A stretch of DNA of 64,000 nucleotides from Polytrichum commune (GCA_950295325.1 OX485808.1:9054501-9118500); one strand, 5' to 3'; shown: positions 12,283 through 22,869, numbered from the stretch's first letter. Notes: generated by a model not told the origin, from the sequence alone. Numbers and translations: made by a program.

Positions 12283-12468
12283 CTGAAACCATACAAGACT
12301 AGTGTACTTAAGAAATCAAGTATCACACACATAAAAAGCTCACACGAGAAAGGTACCATACTAACAATTCTACCTACACTATACATATTAATTACTCACG
12401 CTTCAATGCATGTGATAAAGACATTGCTTTGAAATAAAACAATTTGAAAATTAGTTAAATAAACTTAC

Positions 12469-12915
12469 TTGCTCGCCTTTGTATAGATCATCTTCAAAGT
12501 GCTCAACATCACGCACATTCCTCAAGGAGATTGAATTCAAGTCAAAGGAAGGATGAAATAGCATCTTCAACAGGGAATCAATATGTTGTTGAGATAAACC
12601 TAAATTGTTTCGACAAGTTCTAATAAAATGAATTAGATGTGTCGTTGAGTCATATGCTTTCTTCGGGTGGTCCTGAAGCCTTTCAAATCCTGATAATTCT
12701 AGGCCAAGCTCTAGCATTAAACTTGTATTTGATGGTTGCATTCCAATGGTCCCAGTGACATGGGGAGTTGAACAAGGTTGGGCACCGGGGCAAAGGACTG
12801 TAGGGCAAGATTGGGCATCAAAACTATCAGCTGAAGGTAGATGAATAGATGCAACCTGCCTTGAAGAAGAGACACGAGTGGATTGATCAACACCATCTGG
12901 AATCACATGCAAATA
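12469..12915 (-). other. Exon 2: polar linker region of the transposase
   Basis: One hundred and forty-nine codons, phase 0 on both sides, starting YLHVIPDGVDQ. The first 60 or so residues are Ser/Pro/Cys-rich and look disordered. The second half (IHFIRTCRNNLGLSQQHIDSLLKMLFHP) reads as helical. This part of the family is poorly conserved, so no function is assigned beyond linking the finger to the core. Confidence 0.65.
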
Positions 12916-13030
12916 CTGAAAAAATATTTGGTTAGATTGAATGTATTATTGAATAATATTGTTGCATAACCGGTATTCTCTGTATTATTGACTAATAAAC
13001 TAATACACAAATGAGAATGTCTTAACTTAC

Positions 13031-13168
13031 TTGCAAAGGTCGACTTTTGGCTGACAAAGCTGCAATGCCACATTTTGTTGAGGCTTGATGTATTCGAAGA
13101 GCCCTTTCACTTCAAAACTTGGACGCACCACATGTCAGGCAAGTTAAATCTAGCTTTGGCTTTGACAT
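13031..13168 (-). other. Exon 1: N-terminal zinc finger of the transposase
   Basis: Forty-six codons in phase 0. Cys10, Cys13, His27 and Cys33 form C-x2-C-x13-H-x5-C, with the CLTCGASKF / RALRIHQASTKCG pattern. Plavaka and related fungal transposases start with a similar C2H2/C2HC finger, thought to bind the element ends. Codon 19 is TGA (13112-13114 on the plus strand), between the two halves of the finger. A single C-to-T change from CGA (Arg) would explain it; that ancestry is inferred. Confidence 0.75.
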
Positions 13169-13171
13169 CTC

Positions 13172-13641
13172 CTGCATTATAAAAATAAATTCAAACAAAT
13201 TAGCAAATTGAAGAACGAACCACAATATAAAAGATATTTAAAGACATTATAGGTTTTTGGAGCCTTTTGTAACATTTATGATTTGACTCATTTATTCAAT
13301 TTTTACCAAATTTATGGTTGATGCAAGATTCTCAAAATAATTTAATTAATTGAAAATTCAATCATATATTTCAATGTTGAGATTATATATTTGGATTGTA
13401 ATTGTATTGGTACTTATATAATATTTGTTGGCTGTGATTGAAATAATATCGAATTTGAACTTTAATAAAAATGTCAAAGTTGATACTATGTTAATATTTG
13501 GTATTTATTTTAATTTCTAATTATTAGTTGTAATAATAAGAAATAAATGGATGAAGAGTTTAGTATTATTTTAATTATCTTTTGTTTCAAATTTGATTTT
13601 TAAATTGTATTTATAGTATTAACTCAATAGTCAAATGTTTC
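13172..13641 (-). other. Leader or promoter region of the transposase, nothing definite
   Basis: Very AT-rich DNA between the first recognised exon and the right inverted repeat. It should hold the promoter and perhaps a 5'-UTR exon, but no TATA box or splice pair can be singled out with confidence. Confidence 0.4.
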
Positions 13642-13720
13642 AGTGTGTTTACAGTGTTAAATCAATTGTTGAATACCTCAGTACTAACTCAGTCGACAAT
13701 CAAGTTGATATTGAGTTGGC
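13642..13720 (-). repeat. Right terminal and subterminal inverted repeats of the Plavaka element
   Basis: 13684-13720 (outer) and 13642-13676 (inner) are the reverse-complement partners of 8161-8197 and 8281-8315. They sit about 470-550 bases upstream of the first recognised exon, as expected for the 5' end of the element. Confidence 0.6.
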
Positions 13721-13740
13721 GCTAAAAAAGCACACCCCAA

Positions 13741-15089
13741 TAATCCAAATGAAATAGTACTCAAAAATTACCATTTTAGTGTTGATTTTGACACTTTGGA
13801 AGTTTGTGATGTACATAACTTCATGGACCTCATCTAACACGTTCTCGGCCCTGCCCCACCTCCCTCTTCAGCTGTGTAACATTACGTGGATGAAATACGA
13901 AACAATTCCTAGGGCGCGATTCCAACAGTGGAAAGTATATGTGGAGTCAAAAGTGCACACAAAGGAGGGCCACATACATGTTACAATACCTCACCTGGAG
14001 AAGTAGGTACGACTTGGAAATATCATGTGACCATACCGCATCGTTGCGGAATCTTTTTGGTTCGTAGTACCACATGGACACTCGCGACGTTTACTTTCAT
14101 ATCATAGTGTACCCTAAACCTTGGGTCTTATAAAAACTTAATGGTCCATATCACTCCCCCTTTTTAGACAAGCGGTGTGGTTGTGTACGTAGTAGTATGA
14201 TTGACTCTTATTTACCGGAAAGTATGTTTTTGTCTCATTGGTGTGCTCAAGGCTTTGAACGACCACTTCAATCAAGTTCCATTTCATCGCACATGAAGTG
14301 AGCAAGCGAGCACGGGTGGATGTCAAGTGTGTGTTAGTTATATATACATAATTTTAATGAATTGTATTGTTGTTTTTCAATGAGGGTGGATTTTCACTTC
14401 ACTTTGGGGGAATGTGGAACCCATGATTCGGGAGGCCGGAGCGAGGGCGCATGGAGATGGAGATATTATTGTTAAATGACGCAAGCACTATTCTACTAGC
14501 GGTAGTACTAGCTACTATCTCCCCCTTTTATCGCTCCTTGTTGTAAGGCACCAACGGGAGAAGGAAATGGGGTACTTGAATCCGAGAACGAAATGGCACT
14601 CTCCTATTCGCCGTCGGTTCATGTCATAACCAAGCGGTGACAAAGGGGGAGTCATTGCTTGCCGATAGTTTTATGTTTGAACCGACATGTGGAAATTTTT
14701 ATTTTTATTATCTTTTATTATTATTATTTTCATGTAGAAAGTAGGACCTTGATCGGCACCATTTAGGGTGTGTTCCACTACATTAAATAGGATGATTATA
14801 TTTAGTGTTGTTACCACCCTATCTTGCTCAACACTCGTTTTCAATTCTTTGACAATTAGTGCTAGACATAAATGTGCTGCTACTTTCCCTATTGCCACCT
14901 CAGTATTTTTTATTTCTTCATATCTTTATTAATACTAAATTCAAACATGGAACTTCCACATATTACCATAGTTGATATTTAGTGTTTGAGTTTACGTTAA
15001 TGTTACTTACTTTCATAGGGTTATTGACATTTGGTGTATGCGTTTGTATTTCGCGTATCAAACACTAAATATTAGATTTAGCGTAGTGG
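13741..15089. other. Right flank of the Plavaka element, no gene recognised
   Basis: Contains the 13985-14120 segment resembling 7500-7640. An A/T-rich stretch near 14690-14740 and degenerate 'ACACTAAAT...ATTTAGTGT' motifs (14795-14810, 15060-15085) resemble the ends of the element at 16553. No coding motif was seen. Confidence 0.4.
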
Positions 15090-15345
15090 TCAGTGACCTT
15101 GACCGATGCTTTCTAAAATCTCTCATTCATTGAGAAGTGAGTGGTGGTCTCACTTCGTTTTACGTGAGGTCACCAAAAATAGAAGTGAGGATGGGTGAGA
15201 ATGTCAGAAATTGGATGAGAAAATGACATCGAAGTGACATGGAGTGCTACATATTTAGGGGAACTAGATGATGTTTGGTGGTCACCCGGATTTTGCGGTG
15301 AGAGAACTCAAATAAGTTGTCTCAACGGAAAATAAGTTGCCCGTG
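15090..15345 (-). repeat. Dispersed repeat R7, copy 1 (inverted)
   Basis: Its reverse complement aligns with 18240-18480 and 17530-17755. Landmarks are 'gttgag(a/t)caac' at the start, 'ttctctca(c/t)c(g/a)caaaat', 'cactt(c/t)tatttttggtgacctca(c/t)gta' and 'ctcaa(t/c)(g/c)aatga'. Three copies lie within 3.4 kb, one of them inverted. Confidence 0.55.
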
Positions 15346-16024
15346 TCAGAAGGAAAAAATGTACTTTTGATTACGTAAAATTTTAGATGATTAATTTTGG
15401 TAATTGTGATTTAGCATACATATATCAATTAGTTTCATTTTCATTTTCATCCTATAAACACTACATCCCAATTTACATCTAATTTTCACTATGACATGTG
15501 ATCAAGGCTCGTGAATAGTTACGTGGGTAGCCCTTCGTCATGGTATTTGGATCGCCTATCATGACCACAAGAAATCCTATGTCATTTATTTTCTACAGCC
15601 CTTGGTCACACGTGTAATACAACCCTCATATGTCTAAAAAATGGAGAGCAGTTTTGTGCACACATATATTAGTGCAACCTTCTTGTGAGTACTCAATCTT
15701 TGCATTGCATCATTTATGGTATTCAGTGTCACGTACATTGTTGGCAAACGGTCTAAACTAAGCAATGCCTGGAATTTTAGTGGGGTCACGTCACCAAGGG
15801 ACATGGGGCTTGTGAAGTAATGCTCATATTCATGGGATGTTTTGTATATTGGTGAAGATTATTAAAATGTATACTTGATCCATTCTCAAAACAATTTTCT
15901 AGTACCCTATCTTTACATTGATTGTTCCTCTTTTTTTAAATACTCCTTTGGATTATATTCCACCCTAAAACAATATGCACATGGTTCTTATCATCTTATA
16001 GAGAGTAACCTCCTCAGGTGTCAA

Positions 16025-16400
16025 CATATGCTAATCATCTAACATGATGTTATTTGCCAACATAAGAAACTATTTGAAGCGTGCATAACTATTTGTAATT
16101 TAGGGTTAGCTTAACATATTGGAGTGCTTGAGATGATAGGTTTACGTTCCAATATGCAAGAGGAAGGTACTATCGAGCATAGTAATGCCAAGTGTCATGT
16201 GCTTACACTTATGGTCAACTTGTTGACCATTGTGTACCTAAGGTATAGACGTCATACTTGTATTGAGCATACCAATGCCAAGACATCAAAAAGCACACTA
16301 TCGCCAAGTGTCATGAGGTTATGCTAATGATGAAAGTTGTTGGCCATTAATGTAACTTGGCATAGGTGAGGTCATAACAATGTTGGTGACACTTTTACAC
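16025..16400 (+). repeat. Dispersed repeat R8, copy 1
   Basis: Aligns in the same orientation with about 54290-54735. Shared pieces include 'cttgaggt/atgata', 'atatgcaagagg', 'cgagcata(g/c)taatg', 'ccaagtgtcat', 'gtcaacttg' and 'aaagttgttg(g/a)(c/t)cattaatg'. Related scraps of the upstream part occur at 15720-15790 and 17765-17950 ('ttggcaaa(c/t)ggtctaaac'). Confidence 0.55.
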
Positions 16401-16552
16401 ATGTGACAGTAAATACCTCAAATGGTTAGTAAAATCACAAGTTTGCACTTGAGCCATGTGACCATGAAATACTTTAATGTCACAATGTAGATCCTTTGGC
16501 ATGTGCATTTTCTCCCCCTTTGGCTAAATCCTCTTGGCATGGAAGAAGGGTA

Positions 16553-16949
16553 CTACACTAAATATTGTATTTAGTGTCACCAATTCTATTTGTCTTGCTC
16601 AAAACAACATGTGTAGTGTCACCAACACTAAATGTAAACCTAACATTATTTGTCATTCCTCGAAGAAGAAGAAAATTGGGCATTATAGATTTACAATGTT
16701 GCGAATGTTGTCACTTACTAAGTTTTTTCTCATCCAAATTTCAATCATTCATGACAACATTTCATTACAGAAGAAAAAAAATGTTAGGATGCATAACATA
16801 CCAAACTTTGTTTCAATAATTGGCATTTAAATGAACTAAAAGTAAATTGAGATGACAATATTTGTATACTTGTTCATGGGAATTGTCAAAAGAAGAGTTA
16901 CCACATTGACATACTACCATGATGACACTAAAGACAATGTTTAGTGTAG
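16553..16949. mobile_element. Short non-autonomous element with CACTA...TAGTG ends
   Basis: A 27-bp terminal inverted repeat (25 of 27 matching) spans 16553-16579 and 16923-16949. The termini read CTACACTAAATATTG and the complement of CTACACTAAACATTG. If the element is taken to start at CACTA and end at TAGTG, a TA dinucleotide flanks both ends. Each end is itself nearly palindromic (CACTAAAT/ATTTAGTG). There is no coding capacity. It could be a CACTA-derived or a TA-inserting (mariner-like) MITE; the duplication length does not settle it. Confidence 0.6.
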
Positions 16950-17290
16950 AGCTATCAAATGAAGGCTCGACATGAAACCCAACAAACAATGGTAACAATT
17001 ACCTAGTATGTGTTGATATACACCAACACCATGATGAAGGACCACTCAATACCAATGGTTAAATATGGATTACACAATTGAATGCATAGAGTACATCTAT
17101 AGTATTGAAGATTTAAGATGTCATGGTCTTCCAAAGCTTTGTTAGGTACCTCAAAGAGAGGTAATCAAGAATATTCCTTGAAATTGCAAACACATTTATC
17201 TACGTTCACCGTGTAGTGTGGATTGACATCCCCATAGAATGACATGGGGCCTTAGGCGTAAATACGAACTCAACTTGGACCACAATGTAA

Positions 17291-17438
17291 GGTTGTTTTA
17301 CACACCTAACCAAGGGTTGAGAGAAAATATGAGTTGAAATTTCATGTGGTCATGATTAGTGGCCCAAAGCCATGATCACAAGAAATTTTAAATTGGTTTT
17401 GATAAGCCTTGCTCCCAATACATAGTGTCATGTGGACT
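17291..17438. mobile_element. 148-bp Tourist-like element, family E, copy 1
   Basis: Starts GGTTGTTTTACACACC and ends GTGTCATGTGGAC, with TAA on both sides (17288-17290, 17439-17441, overlapping by one base). Length and internal 'catgat(t/c)a...tggtccaaag' match copy 2 at 17953. The inverted ends are weak, so the assignment rests on the paired copies. Confidence 0.45.
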
Positions 17439-17529
17439 TAAATTGGGACATGATGCTTGAAATGAAAATAATAAGTAAAAAATAACTACAATTGGGTGAT
17501 GCTAATTATTTTAATTCATGCAATGGCTA

Positions 17530-17755
17530 CCTTTGTCTTCTACTGAGACAACCTATTTGTATTCTCTCGCTACAAAATGTGGAGTCCACTAAACAATATC
17601 CGTTTGTGGGCATGTAGGATTCCATGGCACCTCCTTGTAACTTTCTCATCAATTTTCTGACATGGCCACTCTATTTTTAGGCGACATTGTGTAAAAACAA
17701 AGTGGGATTGCCACTTCATAACCAGTGAGAATTAGACAATAATGGCTATGGTTCG
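17530..17755 (+). repeat. Dispersed repeat R7, copy 2
   Basis: Aligns with 18240-18480: 'gagacaacctatttgtattctctcgctacaaaat' (in part), 'catgtaggattcca', 'ctttctcatca', 'ggccact' and 'ttaggcgac'. No coding content. Confidence 0.5.
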
Positions 17756-17952
17756 TGGTCATCGTTTAGTGTCACATACAGTATTGGCAAATGGTCTAAA
17801 CTAGATGCCTAGAGGCCTAGTAGTGTCACGTTCTCTAATTGTCAACATGACACTATTTGTTAAAAACATGTAAATTTTGTAGTGCGTAACTATATACACT
17901 ATGATATTTAGCGTAGCATATCAGAGTTCTTGAGGTCACAATGTTATGTTTA

Positions 17953-18100
17953 AGAGCCATTTTACACACCTAGCTAACAACCACGGGAAGATTGATTTAT
18001 AATTTGTTATGATCATGGTTAGTGGTCCAAAGACCATGATCATGAGAAACCTATGTCACATTTGAAAACCCTTGGTCACAAATCATAGTGTAAAGCGGGC
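17953..18100. mobile_element. 148-bp Tourist-like element, family E, copy 2
   Basis: Starts AGAGCCATTTTACACACC and ends GTGTAAAGCGGGC, flanked by TTA (17950-17952 and 18101-18103). It has the same length as copy 1 and a similar interior ('catgatcatg', 'cccttggtcac'). No coding content. Confidence 0.5.
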
Positions 18101-18239
18101 TTAGACCACAATGTAATGTTTTTCATGAAAAAAAAAAATGAAAACAAACACAAATTAGAATATGAAAATGACACAAAATCAAATCTATTGTAATTAATTA
18201 ACATTGACATAAATTTGGATAAATATGGATTTTCTCTAA

Positions 18240-18480
18240 CATGGTCACCCTTAGTTTTTGTTGAGTCAACCAATTTGGGTTCTCTCATCACAAAATCCAA
18301 GTGACCATCAAACATTATTCATTTCTAGACATGTAGGATTCCAGGCATGTCACTTTCTCATTTGTTTATTAACATGCTCACCCGTGGTCACTTCTAATTT
18401 AGGTGACCTCATGTAAAGCAAAGTGGATCCACCATTGGTTTCTCAACCAATGAAATAATTTAGAATTATGGTCATGGTCA
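18240..18480 (+). repeat. Dispersed repeat R7, copy 3
   Basis: The best preserved of three copies. It runs from 'ggtcacccttagtttttgtt' to the 'tctcaaccaatgaaat' region and aligns with the reverse complement of 15090-15345. Confidence 0.5.
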
Positions 18481-19001
18481 TCAGTCACCAGTATGAACCA
18501 ACCGTCAGTATTCAAGACAAAGATATTATTAAGGATACTTATGCCAAGTGCCATGTGTTTACACTTATGAACAACAAATCTATGTTTTAAATGAACATAA
18601 TGTCACATTATGAAATTGGGAAGCAAACCTCTATCTAATGTGGTTGTAAAGGTAAAATTCAAACATACAATAAGCTCCATTTTCAACTAGATGTTGTACT
18701 TGAGTTAGAGTGACACAATGTGTTATCTCTTAAGATTGGGATAGGCACTAGCCCCAAAGTATGATTCGGTGTGATAAGTTGCCATGTTTCTACATTGAGA
18801 TGATGACAAAAAAGATATTAAATAATAATTTAAAAAAAATTGCTTCAACTATACTCCCCAATCGTATTTCACAAACTTCTTTATACTAAAGACGCATAAG
18901 TTCTTTCCTTTGAGATGGAAGGAGTCACATTCTTAAATTTTGAAGGCTTGCTTGAGAACATCAAATGTATTTTCTTCATTCTAGAGCTAGGAAGTCGTTA
19001 A

Positions 19002-19500
19002 AGGCCACTTCACACATGAGCCAAGAGCCATGACCACGAAATTGTGAGAGCCTAAAAGAAAGTGTCCAGAGGCCGTCCCAAGACACCTCCAAAATCATGT
19101 AGTGTGGTCACGGATCTTCAAGTGTCGTGTGAAGTCATATGTAACCGGTCCCTCAACCAAATGCTATTTCAATGAATTTCTATTCATGTGGGTCCTCACA
19201 CATGATAAAATAGAATAAATCAACGGTTGTGAGCATTCAAAGTGGCATGATCTCCCGGTTTTGTGTTAGACCTAACTCCAAAAGTTGGTTTTTAACAATA
19301 GTCCAAGTAACCATGAAACATGATCCATTCGATGCCATGTAGAAATCCATGTAGATTTCACATCCATCTTGCATTCACATACTCCGTTGATCTCTCAAGC
19401 GTAGTGTGAAGCGAACTTGGACCGGGTCCGCCTTTTCCACCCATGAGAGTGCTTGAAGTGTAATGGTCACGGGCTCTCAGTCTCATCTGTGAAGTGGCCC
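19002..19500 (+). mobile_element. Tourist-like MITE family A, copy 1
   Basis: 499 bp bounded by AGGCCACTTCACAC and its inverted partner GTGAAGTGGCCC, with TAA duplications at 18999-19001 and 19501-19503. TTA/TAA target duplications with G/C-rich ends are the signature of PIF/Harbinger (Tourist-like) elements. Outer inverted similarity extends about 36 bases, to 'gtgaccat'. It has no coding capacity and would depend on a transposase elsewhere. Confidence 0.85.
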
Positions 19501-22311
19501 TAAGGTTACCCCATATGGAAATAGGCTTGGTGATTTATGGGTTAATCAAAACACCTCGGTCCATCGGGACGATGTTCCAAGTCCCACACTATGTTCGGGG
19601 AAAACCGACGGCTAGTTCATTATCAGTTGATGGATTTCCCCTCATGGCCGGTCCAAATTTCCAACCATCGGATGGCAATCCGATTGTAATTTCAATCCTC
19701 CGGCAATTAGCCGATGGACCAGAAAATGTCCCGAAAATGTAGCCGATTCTTCTTGTGAGTTACTGGATTTCAGCCGGAAGCATCCAGAGCGCTATTTGTC
19801 TGGGGCATCTGATGATGCACTTGAGGAAGTACCCTAAACCTTAAACTTTTTGAATTATGCAACCTTTCCATGACCAAATCCAATTGCTTCTATGAAGAAT
19901 TGGGGGACCCTTGGCCTTCAAGCGGTGAAGGCATTGCTAGGTCAATTCCTGCCAAGGATATTAACTCTTCAAATTTGAAGTTTTGAACATGCCTTTCTTT
20001 TCACTTATTCAAGATTTTGTACTAAGAAATGATTTCTAATAACTTTTCATACATTTTTTAAAACAATTAGTGCTGATATGAATTCCATTTAATCGGATAT
20101 TGGCCAATGAAAATATGAAAATATAGGCAATTGGCCGATTGATTTTACAAAAGACCGGCTCTTGCCGATGTAAATTGGAAAAAATCCGACCCTTCGTAGC
20201 AACTACCGGCAATTAGCCACTAAGGCTTCAAAAACTTCCCGAACTCTTGGATACGTATCAATGTAGAATCCACCTACAATCATGGTGCCATGAGTCAAGT
20301 AGTCCAACAACTTGTATAGTTACGTATATTCTAGAGCGTAACTAATAAACTTCATATTTTTATGCTACCCATTTTATTACAAATAATGAAGAGAAGGGGT
20401 TACCTCTAGTTGCACATGACCCTACCCACATGGGTGGGTTGGAAGCATTCCCATACACAATACGGAGACCATACCGAATATTGGATGGGTGGGTGGATTG
20501 GCAAATTTGTCTTACATTCATGCTCCTACAAGAGCATGAAGGCTAGCTCACCTTGTTTTAATGGAACATTCTTTGCTAAGTGGCAGATTCTTAATACAAG
20601 GCATCACACATAAAAGATAATGCTTATATTTTCTAATCACTACATTGTTTATGGTGAGTATTGTTGGCCACGCTGTAAACAAGGAAATCGACACTAAAAA
20701 CATTGAGGATGTTATTGTGGATGCACATTATATTCCAATCCTCAATATGTAATATTAGAGGCCCACGTTATAGGTTATAGTATTTATATTGGATGGAAAA
20801 TAATGTGCATTTGAGAGACTTTGAGATCCAATTCATACCCAAACAAACAAACAAACAAACAAACAAACAAAACGCACTAGAAAAAACTTAAAAAAACTTT
20901 AGCAAGATTGAACATTGCCATTTTCCATAGAAAAAAAATCCTTGCTAGACATTATTTTATCTAAAAGTAGGGGTGCTTTATAAAATAATACAGTATCCAT
21001 CAGAGTTGCATGGGCTGGACATATATGTGGAGAAATTGATGAAAACAAATGGTTCCCTGCAATGTAATGTTTCACACTAATTTTAAAGCGTGATGATGTA
21101 TACCTATTGTTGACCACACTATAGTGCAGTGAGAAGTAAATCACAATGTAATGCAACGAATGGTAAATTGCACCATTAAGTATGCGCACAATTTTTACTA
21201 TAAACAATGTACTTTATTGGCGCGCGGTCCCTCATGGCCTTTCTTATTAATCTAAGAATATAGCATTACCATAAAATTCAATATTTGTAAGAGGTGTCAT
21301 AAGATCGACTTATTTAAGGGTGCATGTACATTAAAGGTATGGGTCCAATAAACTCAAGGTTGGACACCCATCTTGTAGATCAGTTACCCTAACCAACTTA
21401 GGAGGAGTATTTTTTGAAAAGGAATTGATGAGAATTCTCAATTAGTTTGAGAATTTTTTAATGATGCCACATCCCTCAAGGGAAAGCGATGCCACATTAG
21501 AATCAACCATAAAATATGGGGAGGAAGAGGGGATCAATCCTACCCAAAACCGGCTCTTTGAGCATGATCATAAAGTCCTTCTCAGTTTCATCAGTCCCTC
21601 CCTTTTTGTAATTAATAAACGTATCTAAGTAGGTTTAAGAGCATACAACTAAGGCCTTGACAATCTTAGTATCCTGCAACAAGAGATAGGATGCCATACT
21701 TAGAATTAAGCAAAACATGTTTTTGCCATACATAGAAGAAAGACAAAGAGAGTCATTCATCATCAAATCTTAATATTAGCACCAAGGTGGGGAGGGAAGT
21801 TCTTCTTTACTAGGAATGGCATATAACAACTCAAGTACCATGTTTGTTGTTAATGCGTGTCGAATTCTACAATCAACCTCACTAGCAGCTCAAATTGGGG
21901 TTGGGACACCATGTTCCTCCTAGTCTGAGAGTTTACAGTAGACTCTATCAACACCACTTGATTAATTTCATACCGTAGACTCAAATGCCAATGTCAACTC
22001 CTTAGTTCTTTAAATAACAATAATAAATAAAATAATAAAACCTCTTTACAAATTGGATCACTTGGTATTGGAGTTTTAGGTCTTGGACCTTGATGTAAAC
22101 ACACCCTCATGCATCCTTTTGGATTCTAAATTTGCACTCAAAGAAGTAAATATCCTATTTAGCTACTACAAGTCCATGCAAGCTTGGAATGGGGTTGACA
22201 TGAGTTAGTTACCTTAGCCCCATACAAGTTACAACCCTAAGTTATAGATTTTATGCTCCTACCAGTGTTATGCATATTTTTTATTTTGTTTCAAATACGA
22301 CTAGGAACTTA
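19501..22311. other. No gene recognised; one CAAA microsatellite
   Basis: Short frames only. (CAAA)n lies at 20840-20872. The segment 19494-19740 is relatively GC-rich and open for 82 codons, but has no recognisable domain and starts inside the preceding MITE end. No RNA gene was seen. Confidence 0.45.
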
Positions 22312-22808
22312 GGGCCACTTTAAACACTGACTAAAAGCCATGATCATGATAATGTAAGGGCCCTTGAAAATCATCCAAAGATGGTACCATGGGAAATAAA
22401 AATTCAAATTTTGCAATTGATGGGCCTTCAAGCTGAGTGTAAAGTTAAAGTGCACTATGCAAAGGGACTGCCACATATTTCTATGAAAATAAGAAATAAT
22501 AGGTAGTTCAGGACCCCACCAAGGCAATAAAATAACTCTAGAAGCCAATAAGAATTTCATTGCTTGCCACGGTGTTAAATTTCGAGGTAGTCCCACATTT
22601 TTTTGATGGGGCCTAATGCAATACCTAGAGGACCACTTGGTTTTATGTAGGACGCCTTTTACATTTTTCATTCATACAAAATTATTTCATCAATCGGGCC
22701 CTCAAGGGTTGTTGTAAAGTGAACTCGGAGCATCTCCAACTTCTTGACCAATCACACAACTTGTATATCACATGTCAAAGGACTTCAAGCTCTAGTGTAA
22801 AGTGGCCC
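22312..22808. mobile_element. Tourist-like MITE family B
   Basis: 497 bp with ends GGGCCACTTTAAAC and GTGTAAAGTGGCCC, flanked by perfect TTA (22309-22311, 22809-22811). The first nine bases are shared with family A but the interior differs, so it is a related family. Internal 'gtaaagt' motifs repeat near 22440 and 22715. No coding content. Confidence 0.75.
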
Positions 22809-22869
22809 TTAGGGTATTGAGAAAAACAAACCTTGAATTCTCGATACTCAATAGAGTCATGTGTAAAAA

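Larger units (their letters stand above)
8536..13171 (-). pseudogene. Plavaka-type transposase, 13 exons, two disabling lesions
   Basis: This is the transposase that would cut and reinsert the surrounding element in the nucleus. Exons, 5' to 3' on the minus strand: 13171-13031, 12915-12469, 12282-12091, 11978-11793, 11667-11568, 11454-11364, 11241-11038, 10935-10712, 10490-10412, 10300-10158, 9811-9499, 9342-9130, 8988-8536 (TAA). All introns are GT-AG (mostly GTAAGT or GTATGT donors) and 102-346 bases long. Exon phases fit throughout apart from the exon 4 lesion. The product would be about 926 residues, a normal size for the family. Domains in order: zinc finger (10-33), linker (about 47-195), catalytic core (about 196-705), C-terminal domain (about 706-926). 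The ATG at 13168 follows a possible 3' splice site (13172-13174), so a 5'-UTR intron is possible. Lesions: TGA at codon 19 and a +2 frameshift in exon 4. Alternatives are a domesticated host gene with assembly errors, or a restart at an internal Met in exon 2. Confidence 0.85.
8140..13740 (-). mobile_element. Plavaka-like DNA transposon, nearly full length, degenerate
   Basis: A 13-exon transposase on the minus strand is bracketed by similar inverted sequences: 8161-8197 against the complement of 13684-13720 (about 25 of 37 matching), and 8281-8315 against the complement of 13642-13676 (about 28 of 35). These lie outside the coding region and are most simply the terminal and subterminal inverted repeats. 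Exact termini and the target-site duplication could not be fixed, so the ends are approximate. Plavaka elements are CACTA/EnSpm-related cut-and-paste transposons best known from fungi. Mobility of this copy is unlikely, given the two coding lesions. Confidence 0.7.

Noticed and set aside
8536-13171. Domesticated host gene instead of a transposon
   Set aside because: Inverted repeats outside both ends and two disabling lesions favour a decaying mobile element; domestication remains possible only if the lesions are assembly errors.
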